A DNA stretch of 64,000 nt from Elmis aenea (lineage: Eukaryota > Arthropoda > Insecta > Coleoptera > Elmidae): the NCBI GenBank assembly GCA_947652605.1, contig OX393576.1:55714966-55778965 (forward strand), given 5' to 3'. The position numbers were made by a program, and so were the translations under genes. Below the pieces are notes generated by a model, which ran no database searches, had not been told where the DNA came from, and was given only the letters and a program-made list of their open reading frames with translations. This document shows positions 34,158 through 44,847 of the stretch, piece after piece; within the stretch, counting starts at the first letter, position 1, and the number at the start of each line of letters is the position of its first letter.

Positions 34158-37100
34158 TTAAAAACATTCCATAGTTAAATTATAATCATAATATACTTCG
34201 TCTTCAAATTTTGTACACAAATCTACTGCAGCAAAGCTAGATAATACTGCACATTCTTTATTTATCCCATAGACCTGAGCATTTTTAATAATGTGGGGCC
34301 ACTTTGGTTTATTGCTACATTCTATTGTACTTTTAACTTGGAGTATATTCCTGATTTTTATTCCGTTTTTGTCGGCTTCAAACTGCAGGTCAGTATTTGC
34401 GGTATTGTTGGTTATAGTGAGGGCACCTTTCGCAGTACAGTTTTGCGGAATACACTTTAATGCTATGCAAATAGTATAAGTATCTTCTAAACTTTCCTTT
34501 CCAATTATTGTACTGTTATACTGAAATAAGCAGAACGTATTAGTTTCACACTACTGGCCAAAATTTGAAAAGTAATGACTTTAAAATCAATTGGAAGATG
34601 TTTTAGTAAGGTTGGATTTGTGGGGAGGGAAGCTTTTGCTATGGGCAAATCCCCGTCAAAAAAGACAACATTTGTTAAAAGTTAAAAGGTTAAAACACAC
34701 ATAGTCTTTGAACAAATAAAACCAAGTTTGTGATATTTCGATATAACTGTAGTTGTTTTTGCCAAACAGTTTCCTGCAGAAGCAAAGATTCTTCATTCGA
34801 TCGTTTCAACTAAGGATGTATCGATTAATCGATAGATTAGTATATAAAAAATGCAAACTTGAAGAACATTTTTTATTGTTTGGAGTAAGCGAAATAAAAT
34901 AACCTGTAACTTGAAAAAAATAATGTAAAAACGTTTTCGAATATAATACGTTCCTTAGTTCAAATCATCAAATCAAGCAAAAATATCTTGATAAAAATGC
35001 AAATAAGTAAGAAAATATTTTTTACAATGCAAAATATACTTTTTATTACATTAGATTGTTGTTAAAGTCGTAATTGCAGTATTGTGATGCAATTACGCTC
35101 AGCAAGTTTTGGATAGTTTTATATTTTCCATTTGATTTAAGATGTTCACAAACTTTTGGCCGGTAGTGCAATTAAATTAAAATCGGATATCATTATTATA
35201 TATGCAGATTACAAGCTAAGAAGAAATAAGTTAATATTTACAAACATAATTTTACACCACTGAATCACCTTAAATTTAAGGATTAACAAAAAAATCTTGC
35301 AGCTTGAAGACAAATTAATTTCATCATTTAATTTTTAAATTATACTTACATTTCTAAATGGCACTATAGAGCCTTCTTTTAAAAACATGACCCAATCAGT
35401 TTCCACAACATGTATTCGATTCCAACTTGAATTATACATGTTTCCGCCCCAGAACTCAAACCAACTCGCAACTGGTGGCAGATATACATTAATGAAAGAA
35501 GTGTGTTGTAACAAAGGTTGCGCTACCAATAAAGCATCTCCAAGCATGTATTGTTCATCTAACGCGAAAGTTACATTATCTGCATAGAAATCATAAAACA
35601 TCGGTCGAGTCAGTGGCTGTCCCGCACTCAAAACTGTGTAATAGTAAGGCAAAAGTTGGTAACGTTTTTCTAGAGCATCGAGTGCAGCCTCAGTTGCAAA
35701 CCCTGTGGTCAAATTTGAAGGGTACCTTCTAGGAAAATCCGAAGAAACTCTGAAGATGGGAAAAGTAGCTGCTGTTAAATACCAACGTATACAGAGCGCT
35801 TCGAATGTACCTTCGTTATAATAACTGGTAGATCCACAGACTGGAATAGTTGTTAAAGGATTGCCAAAAATACTGTTATACAAAGTTGTAGCTATTGCTC
35901 TCTTTAGATTGGTCCATGTGGCGTTTACATTTTGAATTAACGCAACGTCGGGCGTAAAGTTATCTAAATCTGCTGAAATTGAGTCGTAGTGGAGAGATGC
36001 AGATATTATAAAAGAGTCGTTAAGTTGTTTGAAAGCTTTTTTCTGACTTGAACCGTATGAGTTATGAATTGCCAAATGATTAATTGCAGTTGATGTAGTT
36101 GCATTCCATGGGATAGTATTGGACAACGCAAAGCGGATGTTCTGAAATATTATAAACAATATTTAACTACAAAATTAAATAAGCCATTCAAGAAAGAAGT
36201 TTTTAAAAATCGGTTTTTAACTAATCTAGGGTTACTATCAGAACCCCTCTGTTCAAAATTGTTTAAATTTTCTGTCCAAAATTTCAAACAGAGTATCAAA
36301 TTGACACCAAGACGCTAACTTTGAGTATGTATTGAATTTTTAACATTAAAAAATAAGGAAAAAGATGTTTGTTATACAAGCAACTACAAAATAAGTGTTT
36401 TGTTAAACTCTATTGAGTAATAAAGAGAAGTGAGTTTTTTTATCACCCCCCTTTTAGTTACATGTTAAGTGTAAAGAAATTTTAATTCTGAAAGTTATTT
36501 CTCTTGTAATATTAAAAGAGCACATCTATTTGGCGTTATGGGTGAAGTTTAAAGAAACTAAGCTTGTATTTTACATAGCCGTTGATCTAACTATTGTTCC
36601 TGTTCATTACCAGGACTCTGGATTAAGTTTTGTGCTTCTCTTTAACTCAGAAACAAACAAATCTTCTTTTCGGCGAATCGAAGATGATAATCGTAACTAA
36701 ACATACCTCCGATGTGTAAGGAATCATATCTGCGTCTATAAACTTATACCTTTCTTCTGCTGGCCAATTGTCGGTCAATGAAAAACCATCTATAATGTCA
36801 ACATTTAAAGCTTTTTTTATAGTTTCAACCAATTTAGTCACCCATTCTGTGTTTTTAACGCTATTGTAATCAATAAATGCTATTTCACGACCCACATAGG
36901 AACCGTTCAAAACAGTGTCGTTCAATTTGTAAAGAACATCCAATTTTTCGGCCTCGTCATACAAGGTAAAGTTTCCTTTTAATATCTGAAATTTGATTGG
37001 TAAACATTCGTGTTTGAAATTTTTTAAATAAACGTACCTGCGGGGGAACAGACATTAGGAAATGAGATCTTTGTTGTAGCGCCGTTATATGATATGAAAG

Positions 37101-40100
37101 GTTGTGTTCTGCTGTGACTTTATCAAGCAACATAAATAAACGTTCATGAATACAGTCAGAAGCATAATTAACTGTTTGATTATCGTTAACAAACTTAACG
37201 TATTCGTTAACTGCTTCATAAATATCTGTATCCCCATCTCTGAAAGCAAACGAAATTTTACTTAGTTACCTCGCAGAATTAAATTTTAATGAATTAAATA
37301 AATTATGAATGTAATACAAAAGTTTTGCATTAATCTTTCACTAAAGTTTTTTAACTAAGTTTTCTATCGAGTTTTTTTTATTACCGTACAAAAACTTTGT
37401 TAAAATGGCATTCGGCGTAATATAAAGATGTTTTGAAAAAATAAACGGATAACGTTGATTGTTAAACTGGCTTGATTATAAAATTAATACAATAAACCTT
37501 TTAATAAACCCAATTTATGAAATTATGCTTTCTCCATCATTATCTGTACGTTGTTTCTAACTTTGTCTTAAATTATTTTCAACTTGCTTATAAAATAAAG
37601 TTGATTTAAATTTTTCTTCGGTTTTCAAAACTGCACCCCTCAAGGTGTTATTCCAATGATATGAATAGATGATATAGTATATCTCAAATAAAATTGCTCA
37701 TATCGGCTTAAGCAGTTAGGACATCCCAGGTACATGCACAATCTTGGATTATAAACCTTAAATGATTTGTATGGCACAACACCTTAAATCATAATCGTAT
37801 ACCACATCTTCTTAATTGCTTTTCTTTGAGCATAATGACCATAAGCAATTAAGAAGATGTGGTATACGATTATGATTTAAGGTGTTGTGCCATACAAATC
37901 ATTTAAGGTTTATAATCCAAGATTGTGCATGTACCTGGGATGTCCTAACTGCTTAAGCCGATATGAGCAATTTTATTTGAGATATACTATAATCACCTAG
38001 ACCTAGATAACAAAGGGATATGGGTAAAATGACCACATTTTGAGTGGAATAAGGCCATAGATGTTTTTGTGGGAGGGGATGTAGATGAAAGCAAATTCAG
38101 ATATTTCAAAAAACAGTAAAAGGTTTTTTACATTAATATAAATAAACAATACTATTGTATAGATATTGTAAGCTTACATATATTAATCTTAGTGTCCAAA
38201 AGACGCAAATAGTACAAATAGATGCCGATGCACTTATAATTAAAAATATCTTTTAAAAAAACAACTATAATTCAAACCATTTTCATAAAATATTAATTTT
38301 TTGGGATGTTTTTCACCTACATATTTTTCAACTGATTATAAAAAATTGAGATTTTGAAGACGTGTGGTCACTTTAGGTATGGGAGATGTGGCAAGACTTC
38401 TTAACTAAGATTAAACATTTTTTTAAAAGTAAGTTTTGAGTAAGGTTGTCGCAAATATTACTTCTATACTATAATAAAACAAAATTTAAGGAATTACGAA
38501 AAAATCTGGAAGATGACTGTATGGAAAAATCGACTGCTATATTAAATTGTTGGATGTCATTGCCGGAAAGATTTAATTGTTTAAAGAAAATTGCATGTGC
38601 TCTCCTTTCCGCTTTTGGTTCCACATATCTCTGTGAACAAATTTTTTCTCACATGAAACATATTTTGAGTCCACAAAGAAGTCGTTTAACAACTGAACAT
38701 TCAGAATCTTGTGTGAAATTAAAAGTCACAAATTATACCCCTGATATTGAAATATTAAGCAAAAATGTGCAGGGACAAGGTTCGCATTAAAAATTTTTAA
38801 TTTATGTTAGAATTTTATGTTATTTTTTTAATAAATATGTTTAAAAGATAAATTTGGTATAAAATTCATCTCCTCTAGAACCCCATTATATAATTTAGAA
38901 TTAAGGCGGCACCCTGAATCATATTGGTAGAGTGGCTTGGCACACCACAGCTAAAAGGTTGCCGACCCCTGTTCTATAGCATGGTTTATGTCCTATATCC
39001 AACATTAATGATTAAAATGTTCAAGATTGGGATTACATACACATACAGGGTATCCTAGTTATCGTGAACAGCATGGGGATCTCGTAAACGGTAAGAGATA
39101 CAGTGTTGGTAAAATGATTCAAAACTATATATGATATAAGAACAACTATTTTATGAAAAATAATCTTGAAAAAATAACGGTTTGTGATTTTTGCTTAAAT
39201 CTTGCTTATTTGAAATCATACTCAAAATATTTTTTGACATTTTTAGGACACTCTTTTAGGAAGATCTAAAATTTGTGAAAAATTTCACTTACCTTCATTT
39301 GTTTTTTTTTCTTATCTTAACATCAACTTTCTTATTTTAAATACGGGTAATAGTTGGCTGTGACACCAATAACAAGAGATTTTTTATTTTTTTCTCGTTT
39401 CATCAATGAAACCATTATCTTTAAAAATAAGTTCATTATTGCAATATTGTTGTACTTATTAAGATTAATCAAAGCGATCATTAAAAAACAAAACGACACA
39501 TCACAAAAGTAAACTAGCTGTACGTAATTAAACACCAAAAAAATTAAATAACAAGATACTTATCAAATAAAATGTGATTGAAACTAAAAAATTATAAATT
39601 ATATGAAATGTAAAAAATATCTTAAATCACTTAAGTTTTTTTTTGTGTTTTTAATTAAGTATAACTAATTTATTAATGTGACGTTTTGTTTTGTTTTTCA
39701 ACATGGTCACTTTGATTAATCTAAATAAGTACAGTAATATTGTAATAAATTGTCTACTTGTTTTGAAAAATAATCCCAACAACCAACAACCCTTACATCA
39801 ATCAAACGAAAACAAAATTATCTTCTTATTGTGTTACAGCTAACTACAACCCGCATTTAAAATAAGCTGATGTTAAAATAACAAAAACAAATGAAGGTAG
39901 GTAAAATCTATTAACAAATTTTAAATGTATCTACGCAAAAAAAGTGTCTTAAAGATGTCAAAACATATTTTGAGTATCATTTTATCATTTTAAATAAGTA
40001 AGTTATAAGCAAAAATCAAAAACGTAATTTTTTATGAGTAGCGCAAAAACTATTGATTTTTTAAGATTATATTTCAAAGAATAGTTGCTATTTAATCATG

Positions 40101-41814
40101 GATCATTACGACTCATTTAACCAACTCTGTAACTGTTACCGTTTACGCGATCCCCATGCTGTTCACGATAACTGGAACACCCTGTATGTAATTAACTTTA
40201 ATGTTCAAAATTTTGTCTATTAGTTTTACACAATAACGTAACAGAATCAAAGCTAAAGAAATTTAAGTTAATGTTTTACGTTCATAGATATTAGAGAATA
40301 GTGTTTTCAGATGTTAAAAACTAAAAATTATATTTTTTAAGAATGATTGATGCATCCAACACAAAAACAGTTTTTAACATTTTATTTTGTATTTTCTTTG
40401 GATACTAACTAACGTCAATTGATTTTTACAAAAATGCCAATAAATCGCTGATGGAACGTTTTCAAGTATCAATAGAATATTTAGGTCCTCATTTATTAAA
40501 GCGTTGAGCATGATTCCCCATGTACAAATATAAAAACTTACTCTGTAAACATTGCAAATATTGCGCATATTTTGCATAACTGTTTGAGAGTTCTTCGGAA
40601 GTTTTGGACATTTATATCGAGATTATTATATTAAATGTCCTACTTTAACATCGTCAATTTTAAAATGTGGTTACCCTAGTTTTAAAATATATATTTATTG
40701 TTATGTTACAAAATTATGCCTCTATTGTTAAACACTTTGATTAGAGTTGAACATCAATACGAGTTGCGGTGCATGATAATGTAACGGTTTTGTTTTACCT
40801 GCAAATATGTGCTCCTAAAACCCAATAAGGTGGTGGTCTGGGCTTATACGGACGCAATTGTTTGACGACATCTGCAGGTGTAGGCCCCATTACCACGTTA
40901 AGCACAATTTTTTTCCCAGCTAAACTTCTTAGAACAGTTAATTTTGAAGGTAACACCATCACTTCAAGAGGACCTTCATGTTCAACGAATACACCATGAA
41001 ATGACCCATCAACATGTGCCATAAAAATTGGTAAAGTGTTATGATCATTCTTATTTTTGTAAATAACTTTAGTTAAGGTTTTGTTTCCTGTTATGGAGAC
41101 TTCCCCCAGCCCGAATAAAGTATCGTTGGTCATCTGGAAAGTCCATTCCCAGTAGTTTTCTGACGCAATAAGAGGTCCTCTAGAAGTTGTAAGTAACCGT
41201 TGGCAGGATGTATTTCTAAAAACTTCAACCACCAAATCTTCTTTGTATATTTTATACAAACAAGGTTTATTAAGTCCAATGGCCGTTTGTTCGTTTTCAA
41301 TCTTATCATCAAGAATAATTTGTAGATGATTTTCATTTATTTCTTTAACTGTTACTGCAAGTTTTGGTAAGCTCTTTGTACCAAAAGGCGTATGATCTTT
41401 TCTAGCTGCAAATATCGTATCTGACCCTGTTGAAGGATCATACGCATATCCATATTTTGATGGTATGAAATGATAACATTCTTTAGTTTTCGAATCGAAG
41501 CAGCAATCAACATTTAAACAATTATTTGAACTGATATTAAATTTTCCGCATGGTACCCTGTAATCAATTTTCACCAAACAACTATGGGTAGTGTCTTTAG
41601 TAAAATCTTGTTGGTCTAGGAAGAAGTAAAACATCAAAATTGGTACCAAACATGCAATTAATGCAAATAACGTTAATCCTTGAACTGTTTTGTTGTGAAT
41701 ACATCTTTTAAAGCGAACTCCAAAACTTATTTTTTCTTCCACTAGTGGTATATCATCAAAGTCGTATTCTATGTTCTGTCGTTCAATAAAGGATGAAGAA
41801 TTATTCGTTTCCAT
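34158..41814 (-). CDS. GH31 alpha-glucosidase-like membrane protein, likely inactive
   Basis: Five exons (41814-40799, 37239-37038, 36985-36707, 36141-35350, 34520-34158) join in phase through GT-AG sites to give 883 residues. The N-terminus is cytosolic, followed by a signal anchor (about residues 45-66), a P-type trefoil (about 79-117, six Cys, VPCG to CCFD), then the GH31 N-domain, barrel and C-terminal beta domains. This order matches sucrase-isomaltase/maltase-glucoamylase and lysosomal alpha-glucosidase. Family landmarks: FGLGE, PPPYWVLGAHICR, FTLYDEAE, IHNSYG, RYQLLPYYYT, RPMFYDF and LGDALLVAQP. The nucleophile motif WIDMNEPS is replaced at 472-482 by DGFSLTDNWPA (Asp to Thr), the region of the substrate-contacting (N/S)DIDYM motif is lost in exon 2, FVISRS becomes FIISAS, HWTGD becomes NFTPD, and RNHN becomes RVSS. 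Reading frame and splicing are intact, so I infer a conserved pseudoenzyme rather than a pseudogene. Many N-x-S/T sites fit an extracellular or luminal body. Confidence 0.85.
37673..37991. repeat. Perfect palindrome, 148-bp arms
   Basis: 37673-37820 is the exact reverse complement of 37844-37991; I compared all 148 bases and saw no mismatch. The loop is 23 bp (37821-37843). Ends read TATAGTATATCTC. No TE-like terminal motif or coding content. Confidence 0.95.
38446..38971 (+). pseudogene. hAT transposase C-terminus (GTF2IRD2/ZBED-like)
   Basis: An open plus frame of 114 codons ends at 38790. It contains ALLSAFGSTYLCEQIFSHMK and SRLTTEHSESCVKLKVTNY, the C-terminal dimerisation region of Charlie-type hAT transposases of the GTF2IRD2/ZBED group. 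The hAT end GGTTGCCGACCCCTG follows at 38971, so the 3' end is kept while the 5' end and catalytic part are missing. It lies in an intron, antisense to the GH31 gene. Confidence 0.75.
39044..40186. mobile_element. Foldback element, family D (1.1 kb)
   Basis: It begins TACAGGGTATCCTAGTTATC and ends with complementary GATAACTGGAACACCCTGTA. Arms run through most of the element (GTGAACAGCATGGGGATC etc.) at about 85-90% identity and meet near 39600. A truncated relative lies at 58195-58985. Confidence 0.85.
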
Positions 41815-42857
41815 TATTAGGATAATCTTAAATGAAAAATAATCCTAACATGGCATTCAAATTACCTTCAATATTAAAGATAAGCATAAAAAACTGTGTC
41901 ATCGGATCGATAAGTTTTTAAATCATTTCTAAGTCGACAAATAAAAAACTATAATATTCCCTTATACGGAAGTTGCTTCTATCAAATATTTGAATGGTGT
42001 GTTTAAAGTATAACAAAAATGATTTTGTAAAACTTACCTACATTTCATATTTTGTTTACTTAGTGCACTGGTTGTTCACAAATTATATTTTATGAAGATA
42101 TTCTTGATATCAATCAGCAAATATAATAGACTGAGCGATAAAATATTTGCCAATTGTTAAAACTATTATCGTTGTTATCTTTTCGATAACATATTTTAGT
42201 AAGATAAAACCGTATCTTACTAATTTATTTAGTTTTTTATTATCAAAAAAACAAGACTTACAATGAAAGGAAAAAAGACGAGCCAAAACAAATGAAAGTA
42301 TTAATTAATTTTCGTTGTATCGTTGTATCAATAAAATAATAGCAACAAAAAATATATGACAATAAAACATTTTTGTTTGATATAAAAGCTTATTAAAATT
42401 GGACCTGAGTCCATAAAATATAAATATGATTGGAGTTCCGCAATTTTTGAAAAATAGTGTAAAGATTTTGCGACAAAATAACTTTGGGAACCGTTGCTCT
42501 ACTCTACATCAATTAATTTTTTGCCTCTCCTATCATAAACTTTGAAATATAAATAAATAAATAGTTTTTAAACATTACCATTATCACTGTAGATGAGCTA
42601 ACAAATAAACAGAGGGTTTTTAAAAATATAAAATCATTTTAATTTTTCATTAATTAACACCAATAATTTAAAAGATTAAATCGCCTAATAAATGTTTACT
42701 ACATTTATAAAAAGTAATTTACTTAAAATTTTCTGTGAGTAATTATTGGGGGGTAGGGGTAGGTATACATTTATAAGTAAATGCACAAAATACTTGTGTG
42801 GCGTTAATATTGTGCTATTTTCAAAATATTGTCCAAGAATGTGCTTAATCAGCAACT
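41815..42857. other. GH31 5' flank, no second gene
   Basis: Upstream of the GH31 start codon. It should hold the minus-strand promoter and 5' UTR, but no TATA or initiator could be chosen with confidence in this AT-rich DNA. Confidence 0.35.
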
Positions 42858-43500
42858 TATAAAATTGGATGGTGTAGTATTGAATAGAGTTAATGAAATT
42901 AAACATTTAGGTATAATAATAGACGATTAGCTTAATTTTAAAAGTAATACTGATTATATAATTCAGAGGGTTTCTAAAAAAATAGGTTTTCTTGGTAGAT
43001 TAAGCAGTAAACTTCCAGTCCTTACTAAAATTGTAATATAAAAAAGTATCATAGCACCCCATTTCGAATACTGCTCCAGTATTTTATTTCTGGCGAATAC
43101 TAATGACTTAGACAAACTTCAAAAATTGCAAAATATGGCTATGAGAACTATTTTACGCTGTTCCAGATACACCAAAATTACTCGAATGCTAAATACTCTA
43201 TAGTGGCTCAGTATTAAACAAGGGATAATTTTTTATACGATTATTTTTATTTTCAAGATTATAAATAACAAGCTTCCAAATTCTTCGCTAAAATATATAA
43301 CCCAAAATTCTGATATTCATAATTATCGGACTAGAAACTGTAAAGACTTTAAATTGCCATTCAGGACACGAAATTACACTCGAAAATTCTCTATTTTACA
43401 AAGGACTGAATTTTTTAACGATCTAACAAGTGAACTTAAAAAAGAAACTAATATTGTTAGGTTTAGACGTAAGCTCAGGTTTATTAAGGAAAAGTTTTAA
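42858..43500 (+). pseudogene. CR1-like reverse transcriptase C-terminus
   Basis: In essentially one plus frame with several stops: LDGVVLNRVNEIKHLGIIID, then IGFLGRLSSKLP, APHFEYCSSILFL, LDKLQKLQNMAMRTIL, MLNTL-WLSIKQGIIF, then IHNYRTRNCKDFKLPF and ELKKETNIVRFRRKLRFIKE before a terminal stop at 43500. This is the thumb and C-terminal segment of CR1/Jockey-type elements. The downstream ATT-rich microsatellite (about 43571-43606) fits the short tandem tails of CR1-type elements. It lies between the two divergent host genes. Confidence 0.75.
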
Positions 43501-43570
43501 ATGTTATATAATATTCAAATACGTAAGTTGTAAAACTGTAAACATAATTAGCAAAATGCTAAATAAATTA

Positions 43571-43606
43571 CATTATTATTATATTATTATTATTATTATA
43601 TAATAT
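43571..43606 (+). repeat. (ATT)n microsatellite tail
   Basis: Near-continuous ATT units directly after the RT fossil, probably its 3' tail. Confidence 0.7.
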
Positions 43607-44250
43607 TGATATTAAAAATTGACAAAATAATTTGCAAATAACTGTTTGAATTGCGCAATAACTTGAACATGTCTGTACGTGTTTGGCCATATTGCACAAT
43701 ATCAACAGTACTTTGTTTAGAAGTAGGTAAAATGTGCCTTCATCTATTTTTAAGTAATTTTTGTATTCGCATACTGCGCTTTTTAAAGTTCTTTTAAAAG
43801 TTTCATCTCTGAAAATAGCTCCCTTTTGGGAAGAACCATTCTCACCTAAAAAAAATTTTCTTTTTTAAAAATCAATAATGCATAATATATATTAATAATA
43901 AATATATATTTTTCCCATTGTGTTAATAAACTGAGCAGCCACACTACAGCACTACACTTGTACAATATCAAAATTAATAATATATTGAACATGCATTTAT
44001 TGCACAAACGGTATTGCGCCATATATTGGGCCCTTAAATTACCTCTGGACCCGGGGCTCAGAGCCCCCTCTGCCCCACCCTCTCATCGGCCCTGCTAGGA
44101 GTGCTAGGCCTATTTATAGGGTGTCTTATTAGAATATTAGGGTACGTCCAAATAACAGGACAATTCTTGCCCTCTATTATTCCTTATGGAAACTACAAAT
44201 AGTAGTTCAAATGCAATCTGTTGTGTTAGGGAAATAATATTCTGCTGTTG
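43607..44250. other. Intergenic, upstream of ash1
   Basis: No gene. A GC-rich patch (44049-44100, GGACCCGGGGCTCAGAGCCC) looks like one end of an unidentified DNA transposon. The ash1 upstream promoter is expected toward the right end. Confidence 0.35.
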
Positions 44251-44594
44251 GTATTTTGTAACTGTGGTTGTGTTGGTAATGGCAGTGTTCTAGACGCTGT
44301 TGCGCAACTGACAGTATATTTATTTGTTTAACTTTTGTCAAAATGTAAATTACTGCATTGTTCCAGTCGCTTAAACCGAAAGAATGTTTAAGAATAAATA
44401 AACTTTATCACACTTGTAAATGCGCTAGCGAATTAAATGTGCATGCATTGTGTACGTGTATTTGTGTCATTAAGGGGCCATCTTGGAGTCTCGTTATGTT
44501 TACTGCTGAATGGATCTTAAATGTAAACATGGAATTCGATTTCTTCAGAGTTATATATCGTAAACGGTTGTTACGTTTACAAAGGACGTGACTT
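44251..44594 (+). promoter_or_regulatory. ash1: Putative ash1 5' UTR exon and upstream promoter
   Basis: A donor-like ACTT|GTGAGT at 44595 pairs with the acceptor TTTATTTAAG at 44839 in front of the start exon, so a non-coding first exon probably ends at 44594. The transcription start is not visible; the left limit given is a guess. Confidence 0.4.
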
Positions 44595-44847
44595 GTGAGT
44601 ATTTTATTAAGGAATTATGAATTTTACTAAATGTCCACATTGTATACGTAACGGTTTTTGTAGTAGAATATAATGACACAAATGGCTCCATTTCCTTATG
44701 GTTTTGGCGCCAATATCAAATATTATGTTTACGTTTATAAATTGCATTTCCTTGCATAGTCTTATTAGTTTTTGGAGATCTTTTCAACAAAAATAATCTT
44801 GTTATTGTTGTTATACTAAACATAATGTTTTTATTTAAGCCAGAATA

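Larger units (their letters stand above)
37240..40798 (-). other. GH31 intron 1 with repeat cargo
   Basis: This 3.56-kb intron (donor AG|GTAAAA, acceptor TTTCAG|AGATGG) separates the N-terminal exon from the rest. It carries a perfect palindrome (37673-37991), a hAT remnant (38446-38971) and a foldback element (39044-40186). The other three introns are small or moderate (52, 565 and 829 bp) and contain no recognised element. Confidence 0.8.

Noticed and set aside
41822..41866. Tiny intron in the GH31 5' UTR (GTAAT...TTTAAG)
   Set aside because: About 39 bp is below the usual minimum for insect introns.
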